Positions 1-10,810 are shown, counted from the stretch's first letter. The stretch: DNA of 64,000 bases from Dipteris shenzhenensis (GCA_047967505.1 CM106540.1); one strand, 5' to 3'. Numbers and translations are program-made. The notes: generated from the letters alone by a model not told the origin.

Positions 1-152
1 AACTTTAAACATTTAATTCCTAAACCCTAAATCCTAAACTCCTAAACAATAAATCCTAAACCTTAAACCCTAAACTCTAAATCCTAAACCCTAAATCTTA
101 AATCCTAAACCCTAAATCTTAAATCTTAAACCCTAAACCTTAACCCTAAAAT
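1..152 (-). repeat. Degenerate telomere-like repeats (CCCTAAA orientation)
   Basis: Many copies of CCCTAAA and variants such as TCCTAAA and TCTTAAA fill this stretch. The variants show it is an old or subtelomeric-type tract rather than a live telomere. The tract probably continues left of the window. Confidence 0.85.
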
Positions 153-169
153 ACAACCAAAATTTAATG

Positions 170-1262
170 AATTTTTTTAATTTGTGCAATAGGTTGGATA
201 TATCCCCCAACCTGTTGCTTGAGCAACAGGTTGGATATATCAAGCAACAGGTTGGGGGATATATCCAACCTGTTGCACAAATCAAGAATTTTTCTTATTT
301 GTGCAACAATTTGATATACAATTGGGGAATATATCCAACCTACAACTAAAAACTTTTCTTGATTTGTGTAAGGTTGGACATACCCCCAACCTATTGCTCG
401 AGCAACAGGTTGGGAGGTATATCCAATGTGTTGCACAAATCAAGAATTTTCTTGATTTGTGCAACACGTTGGGGGTACCCCCCAACCTGTTGCTTGAGCA
501 ACAGGTTGGAGGCCTATTGTTGGATATATCCTCCAACCTGTTGCTTGAGCAACAGGTTGGGGGGGATATCCAATCTGTTGCACAAATCAAGAAAATTATC
601 AATTTGTGCAATAGGTTGGATATACCCCCCAACTTGTTACTCAAGCAACAGGTTGGGGGGTATATCCAACCTATTGCACAAATCGAGAATTTTCTGGATT
701 TGTGCAATAGATTGGATATCCCCCCCAACCTGTTGCTTGACCCCCCAACCTATTGCTCAAGCAACAGGTTGGATATACCCCCCAACCTGTTTCTTGAGCA
801 ACAAGTTGGGGGGTATATCCAATCTGTTGTACAAATCAAGAAAATTCTCGATTTGTGCAACAGGTTGGATGGGGGGTATATCCAACCTGTTGCACAAATC
901 AAGAATTTTCTTGATTTGTGCAACAGATTGGATATACCCCCCAACCTGTTGCTTTGTTGCACAAATCGAGAATTTTATTGATTTGTGCAACAGATTGGAT
1001 ATACCCCCCATCAAGCAACAGGTTGGGGGGTATATCCAATCTATTGCACAAATCAAGAAAATTCTCGATTTGTGCAACAGGTTGGATAGACCCCCCAACC
1101 TGTTGCTCAAGCAACAGGTTGGGGGGTATATCCAACCTGTTGCACAAATCAAGAAAATTCCTTGATATTTGCAATAGGTTGAGTGCACCATTAACCTATT
1201 CGGCTTGCAACAGTTTGGAGGATATATCAAACCTATTGCACAAATTGAAAAAAATCATAAAA
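170..1262. repeat. Self-complementary minisatellite array with alternating palindromic centres
   Basis: The repeat alternates two palindromic centres. One is built on CAACCTGTTGCTTGAGCAAC and the other on CAAATCAAGAATTTTCTTG. They are joined by arms of the type GGTTGGATATACCCCCC. About nine copies of the CAAATC(A/G)AGAA motif occur, with variable spacing from internal deletions. Because the array is self-complementary, several frames on both strands stay open by chance and encode repetitive Leu/Pro/Gln peptides. These are not genes. Confidence 0.85.
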
Positions 1263-1274
1263 TTTTGATTGTAT

Positions 1275-1528
1275 TTTAGGGTTAGGGTTTAGGGTTTAGT
1301 ATTTAGGGTTAAGGATTTAGGGCTTAGGATTTAAGATTTAGTGTTTAGGGTTTTGTGTTTATGATTATGTTGTTAGGGTTTAGGGTTTAGGATTTAGGGT
1401 TTAGGGTTTAGGGTTAAAAATATAGGGTTTAGGGTTTAAAATCTAGGGTTTAGGGTTTAGCATTTAGGGTTTATGATTATTGTTTTAGGGTTTAGGATTT
1501 AGGTTTTAGGTTTTAGGGTTTAGTATAT
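1275..1528 (+). repeat. Degenerate telomere-like repeats (TTTAGGG orientation)
   Basis: Dozens of TTTAGGG and variant units (TTTAGGA, TTTAAGA, GTTAGGG) lie in the opposite orientation to the tract at 1-152. They mirror it across the palindromic array. Confidence 0.85.
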
Positions 1529-2110
1529 AAGATCATGAGCTTAGAGAGGGCTCTACAAGCTGAGCCACTAGAAGCGTAGTTCACAGAGGGAGTCTTCATG
1601 TTTCGTTGAGACCGCCGCACTCCGAAAGTGCTGTCAGGAATGTCCGTGACCCGTGAGTCTACTAAAGTCTTCAAATACCATTGAGGTAGCTTCTTCTCTG
1701 ATAAAGGTGCCTTTGATGGAGTTGCCTTGGGAGCTAGCTCTAGAATGGCATGCTCCTCCTCCTCCTCCTTCTCGGGGTCTTCAGTCGGCTCCACCTCTTG
1801 GATGGTGACCTTGGGTGGGGGTAATGCCGGAAGTTCACGAACCTATTCTGTAGGCTGTGGCTCGGATTCCTTAAAGATCACATCCTTGTTGATAAGGATC
1901 TTCTTCTTTTCCGGGTCAAAAAGGCGATAGGCCTTGGATTCTTCACTGTATCCCACAAAGATACATCTTCGACTATGGGAATCAAGCTTTGTTCGCTCAT
2001 CTTTATGCACATGCACAAATGCATTAGAACTGAAAACCCATAAATGAGATATCCTGGGCTTCTTACCATAGTAAGCTTCATATGGATTCTTGTCATGAAC
2101 AGCCTTGGTC
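1529..2110 (-). pseudogene. Ty1/copia pol fragment: integrase C-terminus and linker to RT
   Basis: On the minus strand a frame reads from the end of copia integrase (KPRISHLWVFSSNAFVHVHK, then KCIFVGYSEESKAYR-like residues). It passes through an acidic Pro/Glu-rich linker to the RRSQR...PSVNYA motif that precedes copia reverse transcriptase. One stop codon splits the linker. The expected RT does not follow: the frame runs straight into telomere-like repeats at about 1528. The upstream integrase core is also absent right of 2110. This is a short truncated relic from a different copy than the element at 3804-9361. Confidence 0.8.
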
Positions 2111-2460
2111 TTGGTAGCAATGATGTGAAAGGATCTTGAACATCAAAGAGCCAAAAAGGAGGGTCTTTAGAAATATCTCTGCAACATGTAGAATGCATTG
2201 AACATTGAAAAAGACCAGGTGATAGAAGAGCTTTAAAGGGAGAATGTAGAAACTAGAAAGGTGATGCGGGAACTGTGAGAGAGCTTCAAGGCCAGGCAGG
2301 ATGGGGCAGAGACTAGCTGAGCTGGAGAAGACAATGAGGTAGCTTCCCAGGCCTGGAAGGATGGATAGAGCAGCCACGATGGAGCAAGTTCTAGCCACCA
2401 CAATGGAGCAAGTTCCAGCCTCCACGGTGGAGCAATATGTAGAATCCACAGTGAGTGTTT
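2111..2460. other. No recognised gene; purine-rich plus strand
   Basis: Short Glu/Lys-rich plus-strand frames with stops and small repeats (variants of ATGGAGCAAGTTC at 2380-2440) occur here. They may be the 5' part of the coiled-coil frame that follows. Confidence 0.4.
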
Positions 2461-2832
2461 TTTTTTCGAAACATTGTTGGAAGTCCAAAGAGCAAGCTAC
2501 AAGACCCTACAAGAAGGTCAAGATAGATGTTTGCATGAGCTTGCCGTGGCTTTCAATAGTTATGAAAAGCATTCCGTCATCTTGAGAGATTTCCAAACTA
2601 GAGTGAAAGTCTTGGAAACGTCCCATGAAGATGTTTTTCAGCAATTAATGTAGCTTCAACAGATGCTAAGGGATCCAAATGAAGCTATTGCATAGAGTGA
2701 TCAAAAAGTGGAGAAGATGAAGGAGAACATCCGCAGCCTTAGGATAAGGGAAGAAGGAATCAAGAAGCAACTTTGGACAAAATGTCTTAAAGACAAGGAG
2801 CTCAAATTAAAGAAGGCCAAGACCGAGCTTTG
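2461..2832 (+). pseudogene. Degraded coiled-coil reading frame, unrecognised
   Basis: One plus-strand frame of about 120 codons has coiled-coil character with heptad-like Leu/Ile/Val spacing (FETLLEVQRASYKTL, later DQKVEKMKENIRSLRIREE). It is broken by an in-frame TAG, another TAG after a short stretch, and a final TGA. Codon content looks genuinely coding, but I do not recognise a family. It could be the tail of a retroelement gag or a captured host coiled-coil gene. No start codon can be assigned. Confidence 0.4.
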
Positions 2833-3199
2833 ACTGCGAGGAAAAGGAGCCTGAAGGGAGTAACCATCCCCCTTCAGGAAAGGAGCAAGAAGGGCTGAGC
2901 CTATAATCAGGAAGCTCAAATCAAGGAAAGAGGAAGTAGCATGAAGGGAGGGGCCGGGCCTCTACAAGAAGGAACCAGCCCCATTCTGGAGAGGAGCAAG
3001 GAGGGCTAAGCCTACAATCAGGGAGCTCAACAAGGATTCCTTGAGATGTAATCTAAAGTAAAGGAGTCTTTGAGATTGTAATCTATGTAATCTGTGTGTA
3101 ATCTATTGAATTGTTAGTCTTCTCTAGAGTTTACTTGGGCAAAGTTTTCTGAGCTATGTGACTAGATAGTGTCCTTTGCTCGTCCTTTGATCCACACCA
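2833..3199. other. No recognised gene; internally repetitive
   Basis: Two imperfect copies of a segment containing GGAGCAAGAAGGGCTGAGCC lie at about 2880-2900 and 2990-3015. No coding frame was found. Confidence 0.4.
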
Positions 3200-3760
3200 A
3201 TGTGGTGATAATAATGAGACAAAAGATTTTGATTAGATCACTAATGTGAGACTGAAAGATTTTGATTAGTGAACTAATGTGAGATGAAATATTTTGATTA
3301 GACAACTAACGTGAGACGAAAGACTTCGATTGGGAAACCAACGCGGTGTTTGTTCGGATCTACTAAAAGCAAGCATGGGATGAAATCTCACGGTTAACGA
3401 AATGATAAACAGTCTAAAGGGCACTGTTTTAGTATAGCATTGTGCAACAAATTTTAGGATAGCATGGCAGTAGTGTAGGGATAGCATGGTAGTAGTGGAG
3501 GATTAGTGTAGGATAAGTTATCGCCAGCATGGTGGTTGGTTTGCACTAGGATATTAATAGCAACCAGCATAGTGGTCTGCTTTTTATTATTACAAGATGA
3601 ATGGATTTGTAGGATGTGTGGATTTGTTATGGAAAACCAGTGTGGTGGTTGTTGGGATATACTAAAAACAAGCATCGGTTTTACCATTTGGGATTTACAA
3701 ACACAATTTAATAAAACTAGCAGAGTGATTGTTTGGGATATACTAAAAAGAAGCAGTCTC
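3200..3760. repeat. Two families of short direct repeats
   Basis: Three ~38 bp copies built on AAGATTTTGATTAG...ACTAATGTGAGA lie at about 3208-3330. A second motif, (A)CCA...GGTGGTTGTT-GGGATATACTAAAAA-AAGCA, recurs at about 3340, 3640 and 3715. The spacing is irregular and no coding frame was seen. This was the DNA into which the copia element at 3804 inserted. Confidence 0.55.
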
Positions 3761-3798
3761 AAATACAAATTCCATTTTGTAGGACAAGTGGACATATT

Positions 3799-3803
3799 GT
3801 TTC
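3799..3803. repeat. Left target-site duplication GTTTC
   Basis: GTTTC lies immediately left of the left LTR and is repeated exactly at 9362-9366. Confidence 0.9.
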
Positions 3804-4523
3804 TGTAAGAAAATAATACAACGTCTGTGCTCAACAGATAACAGGATCTCGTATGCAAGAGAGAGAACAAGATAGTATGGAGAATCAAAATTTTGATTAC
3901 TATAGAACTGATACAATAGATGGCACTGCCTCCCAACCGTGCGCTCCTGTGAAAGAAGCTTCAATGGCGTGCTAGAAACAGTAGAAGATGGAGGTTGGAT
4001 GCTAAGGAATCAGGGTTGCTGTAGCCAGTGATGAAATGGGCTTCATGGGCTTGCTCTTATATAGCCACCAGTCGTAGTCAGTTAGGCTCAATTGGGTGGT
4101 CGACCCAGTCCGCCCAAAATAGTCGACTGCGGGTCGAACCCGAAATAGGCCACCAACCATACGATAGAACCGGTGCACAAAATAGAGCAACTAACCTACG
4201 CACTCCGTTTGGCCCACAACCATCTAGGGTCATCTGAGGCTCCAAACGAGCCCCGCAACCCAAGAGTGGGCTGCCCCGGAAAATGCTCCATCTACCCTCA
4301 GTGCGGTCAGTCAAGGGATGCCTTCCCACACTTGCATATAGCCTAGTTGGCGATGTGCCAGCTCTATCTGAAGCCACCCAGCCATCAGGCCACACATCAT
4401 GGCCCCCATCGGACCTACCAAATAACCGAGCTACTCAAATGCCTTCTCCTCATATGGGGGGCTTACAAGTAGAGTTAGCTGGTTCTCGCGTAGTTACATG
4501 AGATGGAGCATTGATATCTAACA
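3804..4523 (-). repeat. 3' LTR of the copia element
   Basis: 720 bp, starting TG and ending CA. It is followed by CCCCCCCTC, which on the minus strand is the polypurine tract GAGGGGGGG directly before the 3' LTR. Confidence 0.93.
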
Positions 4524-4532
4524 CCCCCCCTC
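4524..4532 (-). other. Polypurine tract of the copia element
   Basis: GAGGGGGGG on the minus strand, directly before the 3' LTR. This is the plus-strand DNA primer site for this element class. Confidence 0.85.
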
Positions 4533-4553
4533 AATGTCCACCCACAAGTGAGC

Positions 4554-7500
4554 TTACTTTTTCGGCCCAATGCCAAGTCGATGAAGATGCCTCTCCAGCA
4601 AGTCTCTTCCAAGAGCCTTCGTGAAGATGTCCACAGCATTCTCTGTAGTCGAATAGTACACCAAGTCGACCTCTCCATCCATGATCATCTCACGTACAAA
4701 GTGATATTGAATCTCAATGTGTTTTGTGCGAGCATGGAATATCGGGTTCTTTGCACTCGTGTTGCAACTCTGATTGTCACATGATAACTGCGTAGGCTTG
4801 TTCTGCACTAGATCCATGTCCCTCAAAATCCTCCTCAACCACACTGCTTCGCAAGAAGCAAAGCATGTAGACTTGTACTCAGCCTCGATAGAAGAAAGAG
4901 CAATTGTGGGTTGCTTCTTGCTGACCCATGACACAACTCCAGATCTAAGTGAGAAACCGTACCCTATCACTGATCTCCTGCTATCCACGTCTCCTGCCCA
5001 ATCCGAGTCATAGAATCTGGTCAAGACGTTGCTCTTGGTATAGGTGATGCCATAATCAAGTGTGCCTTTGATGTATTTCAGCACCCGCATCCCTACCCTC
5101 CAATGGTTCTTTCGGGGCTTATAGGAAAACCTGCTTAGTACACTAGTCACAAAACTGATGTCCGGCCATGTGTTGCACAAGTAGATCAAGCTACCCACAA
5201 GTCTTCTGTACTGCGCTTCGTCCACCAGTGGTGATGAATCCTCATTTGAGAGCTTCGCGTCAACCTCCATAGGGGTACCAACTGTCTTGCACTCAGCCAT
5301 GCTAAATGCCTTCAGTATCTCTCTAGCATACTTCAGCTATGAAATGAAGATCTGTTTCGGCTCCTACCAAACTTCAATCCCCAAACAAAAATGCATCAGT
5401 CCGAGGTCTATCATTTCAAACTCTCTTCCTAGCAAATGCTTCGTCTGCAAGATCTTCTCTTCATGGTTCCCTATTATGACAAGGTCGTCCACATAAAGGA
5501 CCACGATCATACACCTGCCTCCTTCCCTGAAGATATACAAATTTGCATCAGATGGGCTCCTCCTGAACCCGTTTTGTAGAAAGTAGGCATCAATTTGCTG
5601 GTACCATGCTCATGGGGCCTGTTTCAACTCGTAAAGTGCCTTCTTCAGTTTGCAAACTTTGCCTTCTGAACTGGGGATCTCAAAACCTAGTGGCTGTTCC
5701 ACGTATACCTCCTCCTTGAGATCTCCATTCAGAAAGGTGGATTTCACATCCATCTGAAACACGGGCCAACTTCCCTGGGCAGCTAAAGCTAAAACACTGC
5801 GAATTGTGGTTAGTTGAACTGTGGGAGCAAAAGTATCTTGATAATCAAAACCATGTACGTGTGCAAATCCTTTTACCATGAGTCGAGCCTTGTACTTATC
5901 CAATGTGCCGTCGGTGTACTTGGTCTTGTACACCCACTTGGTTCCGATTACCTTGCATTTTGGTGGTCGATCCACAAGGTCCCAAGTATTGTTCTTCATT
6001 ATGGAGCCATACTCCGACTGCATAGCCTCCATCCACCTATCATCACCCTATGCCTCTTCAGGACACTTGGGTTCATCAGCACAGATCACTTCTATCATCA
6101 AAGCATAGTTGACCAAGTGTTCTTGCGCCCTTCTTTGCTCCTCTAATCTCTTGGACCGGCGGTGTTCGGATGGTTCCTCCTCAATGGCTGGAGGTTCTCT
6201 GCCGTCCAAAAGCTGCTTTACCCACTTCGGGAATGTTCATTGCCGTTGTGGTTCTACAGGCTCTTCTTTATCTTCTTTGTCTTGAATCCTCCCAAGCACC
6301 ATTGGGTCTACTGTTGGTGGCGGTATTGGATGGATATCCTAGTCCTAGTTGTCTGGGAAGGAAGCATCCTCCTCCAATTGATGCGGTTGTTCTAAGAAGA
6401 CCACATCATGACTTATAATTACCTTCTTGATAACAGGGTTAAAGAGATGGTAACCCTTCGCCTCTTCACTATAGCCCAAGAAAATACACTTCTAGCTCTT
6501 CGGTTCCCATTTGGTCCTGGTAGCATCAGGGACATGCACAAAACAGTCACATCCAAAAACTCTGAAATGTGCAACTGAAGGTTTCTTACCAGGAAAGGCT
6601 TGCAGTGGAGTCATCCCATTCACAGCCTTCGTGTAGCTACGATTGAGGATGTAAACTATAGTGTTACATGCTTCAGCCCAGAAAGTCTTTGTGGCAAATC
6701 TTTCCCTTTCATCATACTCTGGCCCATTTCGCAGATGATGCGCATCTTGCATTCTGCTACTCCATTTTGTTGTGATGTATGTGGCAGGGGTTTTTGCCTC
6801 TTGATTCCGTGACTTTTGCAGTAACTTTCAAGTTCAGTCGATGTGAACTCTCCACCTCTGTCTGATCTCAGCTTCTTCACCTTCCTCCCCAATTCTTTCT
6901 CGACCATTACATGCCATTCCTTGAACCTACTGAAAGCCTCGTCTTTCGTCTTCAGGAAGTATATCCATATCCTTCTACTGTAGTCATCGATCAGCATCAT
7001 GAAGTAGTAGGAACCACCCAAAGCTTCCATCTCCATCTTTCCGCAGAGGTCCATGTGAATGAGCTCTAGAGGAGCCTTTGCCCTATTGGCCTCTTTAGGA
7101 AAGGGCTGTCAATGCTGCTTGCCCATCATGCAAGCTTCATATACATCGGGCAAATATGAAATTTCTAGTAGATCTGCAATCATTCCACTTTTATGCATCT
7201 CCTTCAAATAACTAAGGTTTAGATGACCAAACCTCTCATGCCACAGCTTAGTGTTCTTCACATCCGTTCAAGCACTGAAAGCTGAGAATTCGTAAATGTT
7301 GTTGCACCGTGTACCTTTACCAACGACTTTCCTGAAGATCTAGGATTTGTGCACCATTCTCATCGAATTGAACTTTGAGGTCCCGATCCATGATTGCAGA
7401 AACGGACAACAAGTTCCTCTTGATATCTGGCACATAAAGAACATCGGACAACTGTGTTACAACTCCATCTGACTTGAGAGCAATTGTACCTTTTCCTTTT

Positions 7501-7690
7501 GCTGGACATTTTGCATCATTACCGACTGCTACCATGATTTCATTCCCTACCGGCTATAGAGAGGTATACCAATCCTTCCGACTGGTCATGTGATGCGATG
7601 CACCCCTGTCAATGATCCAAGGTTCATCTGCAGGTACATGAACTGCCTCCATGCAAATCTCTTCGATTGCGACGAACAGCTCTATTGGTA
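4554..7690 (-). pseudogene. copia pol: protease, integrase, RT, RNase H (dead)
   Basis: Read right to left on the minus strand. The protease site (7602-7610) reads D-R-G-A-S-H-H-M where the family has D-S/T-G. Integrase (about 6480-7070) keeps the core motifs HMDLCGKM, LRSDRGGEF and QQNGVAE. Reverse transcriptase (5440-6040) has NTWDLVDRP, KWVYKTKY, FQMDVKSTFLNGDL and YVDDLVI. RNase H (4554-5000) has DSDWAGD and SSIEAEYKS. Breaks include a TGA directly after the ELKQAP motif at about 5608 (expected Arg, so CGA to TGA) and two TAG stops near 5345-5370. The protease substitution alone should abolish polyprotein cleavage. Confidence 0.92.
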
Positions 7691-7720
7691 CTGCTTTCGT
7701 GCTGTTGCTGGACTCTTTCT

Positions 7721-8575
7721 TCACTCCGTTCTTCTCATCTGCAATCTTCTATGGCACTCATTTTGCTTGTGCCCTACCTTGTTGCAATAGAAGCACTTGA
7801 TCTTCTTCTTTCTCTTTTTATCATCAGAAGAAGATGGGTTACCAGAGTCCTTACCCTTACCTTTCTTTGATCCGGTCCAGAAAGTCGAATCTTCTCTAAT
7901 CCTCGTCTTTTGATGCATCTCCTCCTCCATAAGCATCGTGCTGAAATCCTCAAAGTTGAGGGGCGGATTTCTGTTCTGTGTATTTAGCACCGTAACAAGA
8001 CCGTCATACTTTGGTCGGAGAATCTATATGCACCTTCATGCTGGATTCTTGCTGGTGATGGTGATGCCAATTGTAGTCATCTGATCGCGTAGATTCTTCA
8101 CCCTGGTGATGAACTTCTCTATTGCTTTAGACTCAGACAACTTCTCGTTCACGAGTTCAGTCTCTAGATTCTAAATCCGCATCTAATTCATGGTCTCGTA
8201 CTGATTTTTGAAGACCGTCCATGCCTCCTCCATTGTGGTGACATGTTGAATTAATGCCATGATGGAATCACTAACACTGCAGACAATAGAACACAGTGCA
8301 TTTGCATTTCTTCTTGTCCACGTGAGAATCTCATCCTCAGTTGGTACTATCTATTGTCCTGCAGTGGCTGGATCCGATCTCGGAATCGGCCTCACGGATC
8401 CGGTCTCGGATCTCGGTCTTGGAATCGGCCTCACGTCCACCCCAGTAGCAGTGTCCCAAAGCTCATATGCACTTAGGATGGTCTTCATCTTGAACTTCCA
8501 AAGAGGATAGTTAGAGCCGTCCAACTTTTTGCTTTCGCCAAACGGTGGGATTCACAGTCTTGCGGGCGGAGCCAT
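7721..8575 (-). pseudogene. copia gag with CCHC zinc knuckle
   Basis: The minus-strand frame starts near 8575 (ATGGCTCCG...). It reads the copia gag signature KLDGSNYPLWKFKM and ends in a CCHC knuckle, CFYCNKVGHKQNEC, at about 7770-7815. Several stops break it, including an early TGA eight codons in. A short direct duplication (GGAATCGGCCTCACG at about 8384 and 8420) adds an extra VRPIPR motif. It sits about 60 bp after the PBS, as expected for gag. Confidence 0.88.
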
Positions 8576-8621
8576 CTCTCACAATCTGCTCGCAAACAGA
8601 AACACACTACCAAATCTTCTT

Positions 8622-8633
8622 GCTCTGATACCA
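8622..8633 (-). other. Primer binding site, initiator-Met tRNA
   Basis: The minus strand reads TGGTATCAGAGC immediately after the 5' LTR, the standard tRNA-iMet-complementary site of plant retrotransposons. Confidence 0.93.
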
Positions 8634-9361
8634 TGTAAGAAAATAATACGTCTGTGCTCGATAGATAACAGGATCTCGTATGCAAGAGAGAGAACAAGAT
8701 AATATGGAGAATCAAAAATTTGATTACTGTAGAACTGATACAATAGATAGCGCTGCCTCCCAACCGTGCGCTCCTATGGAAGAAGCTTCGATGGCATGCT
8801 GGAAATAGTAGAAGACAGAGGCTGGATGCTAAGGAATTAGGGTTGCTATAGCCAGTGATGAAATGGGCTTCACGGGCTTGCTCTTATATAGCCACCAGTC
8901 GTAGTCGGTTAGGCTCAATTGGGTGGCTAACCCAGTCCACCCAAAACGGTCGACTGGGGGTCAGACCCGAAATAGGCCACCGACCATACGATAGAACCGG
9001 TGCACAAAATAGAGCAACTCACCTACGGTTGTCGTTCAGCCCACAGCCATCTAAGATCATCTGAGGCTCCAAACGGGCCCTGCAACCCGAGAGTGGGCTG
9101 CTCCGGGAAATGCTCCATCTACCATCAATGCGGTCAGTCAAGGGATGCCTTCCCACACTTGCATGTAGCCTAGCTGGTAGTGTGCCAACTCTATCTGAAG
9201 CCATCCAGCCATCAAGCCACACATGGCTCCCATTTGGTGTCAAAACAGGACCTATCGGATAACCAAGCTACTCAAATGCCTTCTCTTCATATGGGGGGCA
9301 TATAAGTAGAGTTAGCTGGTTCTCCCGTAGTTACATGAGCGTGGAGCATTGATATCTAACA
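8634..9361 (-). repeat. 5' LTR of the copia element
   Basis: 728 bp, same ends as the left LTR. Many substitutions and small indels separate the pair (for example GTCGACCCAGTCCGC versus GCTAACCCAGTCCAC). Confidence 0.93.
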
Positions 9362-9366
9362 GTTTC
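9362..9366. repeat. Right target-site duplication GTTTC
   Basis: Exact match to 3799-3803, directly outside the LTR. Confidence 0.9.
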
Positions 9367-9511
9367 CGTGCAATGATACTACATACATTTTCTTAGTACT
9401 ATCTCAGTCGTCCTCGTCCGACACTCAAAGAAACCCCAAGATATGCTCATGCGTGTCTAAATCCAATTTGAAGACACTCTTGCCCTTCTTTCACTGTGGC
9501 ATAGGTTACAT

Positions 9512-10810
9512 CTAGAACTTAATAGCTCTTACTAGATGAGAGTACACACATGTTTGTGAAATCTTATGTAGCAGTTCGTAATTGCGGCCTCTCTTGGATA
9601 TTTTTTTGAACCAAAAAGCTCCAACTACTACATCCCACTTCTCATAGGTTGTTTCCCAATTATCCTTAAATGTTTCCTCAATCTTGTACTTAGGTTTTGT
9701 GCACTGCAATAGAAAGTATGGGTCATCTTCCTCGTTCTCCCCAGAATGCGACAACTGCAAAGTTATCCCCCTCTTCCAGACAGTAAGTGAGGTCATCGAA
9801 ACTCTGCCCAAATTGTGGTGAGTTGTTTATCTCTCCATTGTTTGTCACTCCATCTAAACGTAGAGGGAAAACTTGAACTCGTTCCCATGTCTTCATAGTT
9901 GCAATGTTCTCACAATCATCATGATCCCCTATGATGCACACACTACAGAAACAAGAAAGTTTTTTCGTTTTAATTAGTTGGTTGTTTGAAAATCCCCATA
10001 TGCTATGCAGACCACGAGCTCTTTTAATATTCTCACAATCATGCCGGCTTCTCCTTTGCACTTCATCCACTTTCACTTCATGGAACACTCTGTGTACTAT
10101 AGTATTCTTAAGGCTTTCTTTACTGTATGTTGAATGCATGCCTGTGGAGAGGTTGGTTGTAAGCCATGTTACAACATCATGGGCATCATTGAGTTTTTCT
10201 TGAGGGCATGCTAATTGTTGTTTAAACAAAGCTTGCTTAATAACAGCACTGCATCCATCATGTTCACCCTTGCTGACCCAAAGAAATTCAACATCATGTC
10301 TAGATCGATCAAGGATTTGAACCTTGAGATGAAGTAGAATCCATGGGCTGATTTAAATTGAGAGGCAGCACCATAAGACCACTCCCAATGTTGTTTTATA
10401 TTTTTTGCATGGGGATTTTCCTTTTTGAGCCATTCCCAATGCAGTAGAAAAGCATGCTGCACAAAGAGGGTGTCATGTTCCCTATCATTAGAAATGTAGA
10501 AATGGTAAGTGCGCTGCACTAACCTGGACTCCTGTGAGTCACCAAGTAGATTGGTGGACGAATCAAGCAAATGATTGTACATGATATGTACAAGAATTGT
10601 AATCTGCTTGTTGTACCAGTGAGCACTTTGTATCTTATCTTGTTCTTGAAAAAAATAATTTTCTACAAAATCTATGACAGATACAATAGTGTCACGGGGA
10701 AAATTGACAAGGCACATCCTGAACTGCTTATCCAGCCAACTGGCCATGAAATTTTGAAGCACATATTTTGGGATGGACTGAACCACATGACCTACAAGCT
10801 CCCTTGGCTG
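9512..10810 (-). pseudogene. Transposase-like gene ghost, broken by frameshifts
   Basis: Three overlapping minus-strand frames (10786-10211, 10229-9723, 9811-9512) join into one protein of about 420 residues if two frameshifts are ignored. Visible motifs in order: YNKQITILVHIMYN, SNDREHD, GAASQFKSA followed by FYFISRF, FFGSAR, a Cys-rich LSCFCSVC, DPYFLLQCTKP and VYSHLVRAIKF. From memory the layout resembles a family of repeat-associated DDE-like proteins of animals and land plants. The S-Y-G-A-A-S-Q position would be Asp in a live enzyme, so a catalytic residue looks lost. The family name is not certain. It could also be a host gene relic. Confidence 0.5.

Larger units (their letters stand above)
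1..1528. repeat. Foldback element: mirror-image telomere-like arms around a palindromic minisatellite
   Basis: The left side runs CCCTAAA-like repeats, then a short AT-rich spacer, then the array. The right side runs the array, the reverse complement of the same spacer, then TTTAGGG-like repeats. The complement of about 130-215 matches about 1220-1300 with only scattered mismatches, so the whole block is one large inverted repeat. The window starts inside the left arm. The right arm ends at about 1528, next to a truncated copia fragment. It could be a foldback transposon, a satellite seeded at an interstitial telomere tract, or a chromosome-end relic. No transposase is seen. Confidence 0.75.
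3804..9361 (-). mobile_element. Full-length Ty1/copia retrotransposon, inactivated
   Basis: The 5558 bp element is on the minus strand. It has two LTRs (TGTAAGAAAATAAT to TTGATATCTAACA), an initiator-Met PBS inside the right LTR, a polypurine tract inside the left LTR, and perfect 5 bp target duplications. The internal order in transcription direction is gag with CCHC knuckle, protease, integrase, reverse transcriptase, RNase H, which is the copia order. The LTRs differ in length and at many bases, so the insertion is not recent. Several nonsense mutations and an altered protease active site make it non-autonomous today. Confidence 0.95.

Noticed and set aside
1-152. True chromosome end
   Set aside because: Repeats are degenerate, and the mirror tract at 1275-1528 runs the other way and is followed by ordinary genomic sequence, so this is interstitial.
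170-1262. CRISPR-like array of regularly spaced repeats
   Set aside because: Repeats and spacers are both palindromic and variable, no cas genes exist, and the DNA is clearly eukaryotic.
164-1268. Many overlapping open frames on both strands encoding Leu/Pro/Gln/Cys-rich repeats
   Set aside because: They follow from the self-complementary minisatellite, which lacks stops in several frames. There is no start context, domain or codon bias.
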